From contig CAZIBB010000031.1 in the NCBI GenBank assembly GCA_964537075.1, forward strand, positions 1 through 10,927: a DNA stretch of 10,927 bases, read 5' to 3'. The notes under the pieces are model-generated. The model was given only the letters and a program-made list of their open reading frames with translations, searched no databases and had not been told where the DNA came from. Shown piece after piece: positions 9,301-10,927 of this stretch. Within the stretch, counting starts at the first letter, position 1; each line of letters begins with the position of its first letter. Position numbers and translations under genes: made by a program. The DNA is from CAYTED01 sp964537075. GTDB taxonomy: Bacteria > Patescibacteriota > Minisyncoccia > Moranbacterales > UBA1568.

Positions 9301-9832
9301 GCCAAGCTCCGCGATTCGGAATAATTTTCGCTCCGAAAAGTTTCTTCCCCTTATTGTATTCCATAGTAAAGAACACACCCGGGGAACGAATGAGCTGCGA
9401 AACGACGACGCGCTCCACTCCATTGATAATGAATGTCCCACGCTCGGTCATCACCGGAAAATCACCGAGATAGATTTCCTGTTCCTTGACTTCGCCGGTC
9501 TGCTTGATGACGAGCGTCGCCTTCACGCGAAGCGGTGCCTCGAAAGAAATGTTCTTTGCCTTAGCTACCGTCGGCGAACACTTCGGCTCATCGAGATAGT
9601 GATCCGAGAAGGAAAGCTCCAGATCTTTTTCTGTAAAATCAGTGATCGGATTGATTTCCTGAAACAATTCCGTCAAACCCTTGTCCCAAAACCACTGATA
9701 GGCATCCTGTTGAATCTCAATCAGATTCGGCAATGACACCATGATGCGGTCTCGGAAGAACTTCCGCTTCGAAAGCGAAGAAGTTGAACCAAACGTATCT
9801 TTCACCTTCAGCACCTTTTGCGCTTTGGACAT
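6365..9832 (-). CDS. rpoB: DNA-directed RNA polymerase beta subunit
   Basis: Beta forms half of the RNA polymerase active cleft and the rifampicin pocket. The protein is 1155 residues from ATG 9832, similar to the short Firmicutes type and lacking the big E. coli insertions. In order: protrusion and lobe; rifampicin-region SSSQLSQFMDQ (392-402) through HKRRLSAMGP (411-420); fork region with VETPEGPNIGL; an Ala/Lys-rich insertion at about 478-536; NMQRQAV (617-623); GRHGNKGVISL; NPLGVASRMNIGQILETHLG; and the C-terminal clamp contact GGQRFGEMEVWALEGYGAAH. Compared with E. coli, L533 is Met418 and P564 is Ser624. The stop is TAA. The strong ribosome site (GGAAGGGGGG, 9851-9860) is 18 bases from this ATG and better placed for an out-of-frame ATG at 9846; a TTG at 9862 is also in frame. 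ATG 9832 (MSKAQKVLKV) is chosen by family likeness. Confidence 0.98.
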   Translation of the reverse strand: MSKAQKVLKVKDTFGSTSSLSKRKFFRDRIMVSLPNLIEIQQDAYQWFWDKGLTELFQEINPITDFTEKDLELSFSDHYLDEPKCSPTVAKAKNISFEAPLRVKATLVIKQTGEVKEQEIYLGDFPVMTERGTFIINGVERVVVSQLIRSPGVFFTMEYNKGKKLFGAKIIPNRGAWLEVETDFDGVISVKIDRKRKLPITALFKAFGLDEKEMRQAFVDIDNGDTRFLEETFAKDPSKTRGEAYREVYKRLRPGDLATEENAKSMIDAMFFNFERYDFGSVGRYRLNQRLEIDRENTEENRVLCVDDLILIVREIIRLSNDPAAKADDIDHLGNRRVRAVGELIQNKLRVGVYRMVRNVKDRMSTCDMESVVPGQLINPRPVAASVKEFFSSSQLSQFMDQVNPLAELEHKRRLSAMGPGGLTRERAGFEVRDVHPSHYGRICPVETPEGPNIGLVGHLASYARVNEYGFLETPYLVIKKVVAASEKDLLHRILAEDIDGIAKAGEKIDEALAKKIAAKKKGSDVSVKPFITLEIEYLNAIVEDRKSIAHAGIDLDDHRNILNDAVEARMKGQPGMVDTVDLDYVDVSVKQCISIATALIPFLEHDDANRALMGSNMQRQAVSCVKPQAPVVGTGIEDKAAADSGQAVIAIKDGEVIEVDASHVIVREAAPAGSKKETFDREYDLLSFAKSNSFTSMNQVPRVMKGQMITKGDLLADGASTDHGELALGQNMLVALIPWEGYNYEDAIILSERVVQEDRYSSIHIEDFSMDVRDTKLGPEVVTRDIPNIGEDRLKNLDETGIIRIGAEVSSGDILVGKITPKGEGDLTAEERLLRVIFGEKSRDVKDSSMYLPHGEHGKVVDIKIFSRDKGDKLPMGVFEQIQVSVAQMRKVSVGDKLAGRHGNKGVISLIAPVADMPCLPDGTSVDIILNPLGVASRMNIGQILETHLGWAASKLGYNVASPALDGVSEEDIKSELKKAGLPENGKIRLKDGKTGEFYDNESTVGIMYIMKLNHLIEDKLHMRSIGPYSLITQQPLGGKAQFGGQRFGEMEVWALEGYGAAHTLQEMLTIKSDDVLGRSKAYESIIKGEPIRSPNLPASFHVLVNELKGLCLDVELKGVRSIDEDDMEIIPVVDENFGTEAGEKAEAKPEVVA

Positions 9833-9846
9833 AAAAAAGCGCTCAT
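9808..9846 (-). other. Short out-of-frame ORF overlapping the rpoB start, with slippery T6
   Basis: ATG at 9846 follows the purine-rich GGAAGGGGGG with optimal spacing (8 bases from the GGAAGG core). It opens 12 codons, MSAFLCPKRKRC, then TGA. In this frame the codons GCT TTT TTA form the heptamer T-TTT-TTA. A minus-one slip there, or one extra T, moves ribosomes into the rpoB frame exactly at the rpoB ATG. It may be a real leader ORF, a frameshift start, or a one-base homopolymer miscall. Confidence 0.35.
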
Positions 9847-9850
9847 CGCA

Positions 9851-9860
9851 CCCCCCTTCC
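9851..9860 (-). promoter_or_regulatory. Strong Shine-Dalgarno-like purine tract before rpoB
   Basis: The minus strand reads GGAAGGGGGG, the only strong ribosome-binding tract seen ahead of any gene here. Its distance fits the ATG at 9846 and is too long for the rpoB ATG at 9832, so it bears directly on where rpoB translation begins. Confidence 0.6.
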
Positions 9861-9885
9861 AATTTGATGACAAAAACGGAAGAAA

Positions 9886-9902
9886 GACTAATGAGATTAG
9901 TC
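9886..9902 (-). terminator. Weak attenuator-like hairpin in the rpoB leader
   Basis: The minus strand reads GACTAAT-CTC-ATTAGTC, a perfect 7-bp stem with a 3-base loop, followed by the T-rich tract TTTCTTCCGTTTTTT. The stem is A/T-rich and the T-run is interrupted, so it would be at most a weak terminator. It lies 54 bases before the rpoB ATG, a position that could allow attenuation. Confidence 0.3.
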
Positions 9903-9913
9903 GGATAACTATT

Positions 9914-10030
9914 TACTTGTTCGAAAATGCGTCACCCATCGCATTTCGTTGTTGCTTACCTAATAAAACCCCCACTTTAGGCCTCGTGCGTTCAAGTACA
10001 GATCTTGCCCACTTTATAGGTCCAAGAATC
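9914..10030 (-). ncRNA. Candidate structured rpoB leader element with twin CCTA(T)AAAGTGGG motifs
   Basis: Transcribed toward rpoB, this segment can fold into a set of helices. A hairpin GATTCTTG/CAAGATC (10023-10030 with 10001-10007) presents GACCTATAAAGTGGG. A closing helix TACTTG/CAAGTA (9993-9998 with 9914-9919) encloses two hairpins: CCTAA/TTAGG (9977-9981 with 9959-9963), whose arm and loop carry CCTAAAGTGGG, and CGAAATGCG/CGCATTTTCG (9940-9948 with 9922-9931). The same motif therefore appears in two neighbouring hairpins. This suggests a repeated recognition element, perhaps for feedback control of RNA polymerase subunits. The fold was drawn by eye and I do not recognise a named family. 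Confidence 0.4.
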
Positions 10031-10081
10031 GCGCTAAACGCATAAGTCCTAAAGAGTTTATTCTACAATCTCATCGCGAAT

Positions 10082-10119
10082 AAAAAAAGAAATTTTTGTC
10101 GCTTGTCGGCTGAAATTTC
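10082..10119 (-). terminator. Possible intrinsic terminator upstream of rpoB leader
   Basis: On the minus strand GAAATTT (10113-10119) pairs with AAATTTC (10089-10095) across a 17-base loop and is followed by seven T (10088-10082). The pairing is perfect but A/T-rich with a large loop, so termination would be partial or conditional. Confidence 0.3.
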
Positions 10120-10257
10120 GGTATTTCGGCTGCAAATTCTGAAAAGCTCGTCGAGTTATCTAGATAGCCCTTCTCACTTTCTCAGAATTTTCGCTCGAAA
10201 TCCCAAATTTTCAAGCTCGACATGAGATTTTAAATAAACTCACTTTTCAGAAACGTA
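10082..10257 (-). ncRNA. Candidate small RNA or long leader with competing helices
   Basis: It starts just after a near-consensus promoter and ends at a T-run, giving about 175 bases without an ORF. The 3' part (10134-10146) can pair perfectly with either of two upstream partners: TTCTGAAAAG at 10243-10252 (10 bp) or AAATTCTGA at 10182-10190 (9 bp). The two partners are themselves direct repeats, TTCTGAAAAGTGAG and TTCTGAGAAAGTGAG. The first fold is reinforced by GTCGAG/CTCGAC (10216-10221 with 10150-10155). Mutually exclusive helices before a T-run are typical of a switch; a stand-alone RNA is equally possible. No match to 6S, RNase P, SRP or tmRNA was recognised. Confidence 0.35.
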
Positions 10258-10263
10258 GAATGA

Positions 10264-10292
10264 ATAGTAGCAAACCGTTAAATACCTGTCAA
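10264..10292 (-). promoter_or_regulatory. Near-consensus promoter for the rpoB leader
   Basis: On the minus strand TTGACA (10287-10292, 6 of 6) is followed by a 17-base spacer and TACTAT (10264-10269, 4 of 6). The predicted start is near 10257. It is the best promoter in the window and points to rpoB, with about 425 bases of leader between. Confidence 0.6.
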
Positions 10293-10351
10293 CTCATATC
10301 AGGATAAGCCAAAAAAGAGCTTGAATACAGCTTTAGAGAAAAATATTGATC

Positions 10352-10380
10352 ATTATAAAAATGAAGAACATGAACACCAA
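10352..10380 (-). promoter_or_regulatory. Second, weaker promoter candidate upstream of rpoB
   Basis: On the minus strand TTGGTG (10375-10380, 3 of 6) stands 17 bases from a perfect TATAAT (10352-10357). The -10 is ideal but lies in A/T-rich DNA where chance matches are common. Confidence 0.25.
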
Positions 10381-10439
10381 CTGAACTTTCAGAAGAATCG
10401 CTGGGAGAAGCTGCTATCTTTTGGAATCTCAGAGAGACT

Positions 10440-10751
10440 CTACAGCTCCGCACCTTCTTCCTTTTTCTTATTTTTTTGCGAAGCTTGGACGGCGAACCCG
10501 TACGTTACCGCAATCGTTTTCGCTATCCTATAAGAAGTATAGGTTTCAGGAAGGATCGAGTCAATATTGAAGTTATCCACCATTTCTGGCGTGATCTTCA
10601 TTTCGGAGAGTATATCGTCGAGAGCGGAGAGTATCGCCCGCCCACTCCCTCGTTCCTCCGGCCACGTTCGAGACATCACTACATACTCGCCCTCTAGGAG
10701 AACCAGTTCTGAATGTTCCTGTTCTATTTTCAGCTTGAAGATATATGACAT
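10440..10751 (-). CDS. Short TsaB-like protein (N-terminal half only), motif degenerate
   Basis: This is a 103-residue protein. The layout resembles the first half of TsaB, the partner of TsaD in making the t6A modification of tRNA: an N-terminal strand pair (FKLKIEQEHSELVLLEGEYVV, split by a turn), a helix (ILSALDDILSEM, 40-51), and PETYTSYRIAKTIAVTYGFA at about 69-88. The last segment lines up with the TsaB signature GPGSFTGLRI followed by a small-residue helix. The glycines of GPGSF are replaced (PETYT), and the C-terminal half of TsaB (usually over 200 residues in total) is missing. A Lys/Glu-rich tail ends it at TAG. It could be a divergent non-catalytic TsaB, a relic, or an unrelated protein. 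ATG at 10751 has GGAG 14 bases upstream, a poor spacing. It may be transcribed ahead of rpoB. Confidence 0.65.
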   Translation of the reverse strand: MSYIFKLKIEQEHSELVLLEGEYVVMSRTWPEERGSGRAILSALDDILSEMKITPEMVDNFNIDSILPETYTSYRIAKTIAVTYGFAVQASQKNKKKEEGAEL

Positions 10752-10857
10752 CGTGAATGAATTTTCTCCATACTCTCACATTCCTGCCAACAGGTCTAAT
10801 GTCTTCTTCGGTGGGAAACACTTGATGAAATGCCGGAGGTTTGATACGATACACAGA

Positions 10858-10887
10858 TTCATAAAATGTAAACTAAGTAACTGTCTA
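10858..10887 (-). promoter_or_regulatory. Possible promoter of the TsaB-like gene
   Basis: On the minus strand TAGACA (10882-10887, 5 of 6) is followed by an 18-base spacer and TATGAA (10858-10863, 4 of 6), about 100 bases before the ATG at 10751. The rest of 10752-10927 shows nothing else I can name. Confidence 0.25.
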
Positions 10888-10927
10888 AATTCTCACCGCG
10901 AGTGTTCAAAAATAAGAATTTCTCTCG

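Larger units (their letters stand above)
9833..10439. other. 607-base gene-free region upstream of rpoB
   Basis: I found no convincing coding sequence here on either strand. The region contains two promoter candidates, a segment of competing inverted repeats ending in a T-run, a twin-motif structured segment, a small T-rich-flanked hairpin and the rpoB ribosome site. If transcription starts near 10257, the rpoB leader is about 425 bases long. Genes for L10 and L7/L12, often upstream of rpoB elsewhere, are absent. Confidence 0.7.

Noticed and set aside
10060..10065. TAGAAT as a -10 box for a nearer rpoB promoter
   Set aside because: A 5-of-6 match, but the -35 position is only a T-run (TTTTTT), so support is weak beside the TTGACA promoter at 10264-10292.
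10157..10166. Palindrome TATCTAGATA
   Set aside because: Ten-base A/T-rich palindrome in a non-coding segment; could be an operator but a single copy gives no support.
10321..10533. 70-codon plus-strand frame with TTG start
   Set aside because: It overlaps the 3' end of the TsaB-like gene on the other strand, has a non-ATG start, and its C-terminal half is the antisense of that gene.
1..10927. TGA recoding to glycine, as in Gracilibacteria
   Set aside because: No in-frame TGA occurs in rpoB, rpoC or the surface genes, and glycines use GGN codons throughout.

Overview
The window is about 10.9 kb of a bacterial genome. All supportable genes read on the minus strand, so biological order runs from the right end to the left. 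The core is rpoB followed by rpoC, the two large catalytic subunits of RNA polymerase. A small gene with TsaB-like sequence lies upstream of them, and three genes for exported or membrane proteins lie downstream. I infer a Candidate Phyla Radiation (Patescibacteria) organism, most likely Parcubacteria or Moranbacteria-like. The reasons are the GYAW...GWISF repeat protein, the secreted protein with a PPGGNV leader and a tail-fibre motif (NVGIGTLSPTAKLEVNG), and a helical lineage-type insertion in RpoC. The code looks standard: about 2,800 codons contain no in-frame TGA, and the visible stops are TAA (three) and TAG (one). The TGA-to-glycine recoding of Gracilibacteria is therefore not supported.

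Layout, right to left. A 103-residue TsaB-like gene lies at 10440-10751. A gene-free stretch of about 600 bases follows (9833-10439). It holds a near-consensus promoter, a segment with competing inverted repeats ending in a T-run, and a second structured segment just ahead of rpoB that carries the motif CCTA(T)AAAGTGGG twice. rpoB (1155 residues from its ATG) and rpoC (at least 1195 residues) are separated by 96 bases, most of them a 64-base imperfect hairpin with a 16-base perfect palindrome at its tip. rpoC runs into a 100-N assembly gap. An intrinsic terminator sits immediately beyond the gap.

A promoter of good quality at 2308-2336 starts a separate three-gene unit: a GYAW-repeat/Big_2 surface protein, a 122-residue single-pass membrane protein with three helical repeats, and a glycine-rich tail-fibre-like protein cut by the left edge of the window.

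Functionally there are two units. One is the RNA polymerase operon, apparently preceded by a long structured leader and without the rplJ/rplL and rpsL/rpsG neighbours common in other bacteria. The other is a cell-surface cluster whose products all have N-terminal export signals or membrane anchors. No CRISPR array, transposase, tRNA or rRNA was seen.
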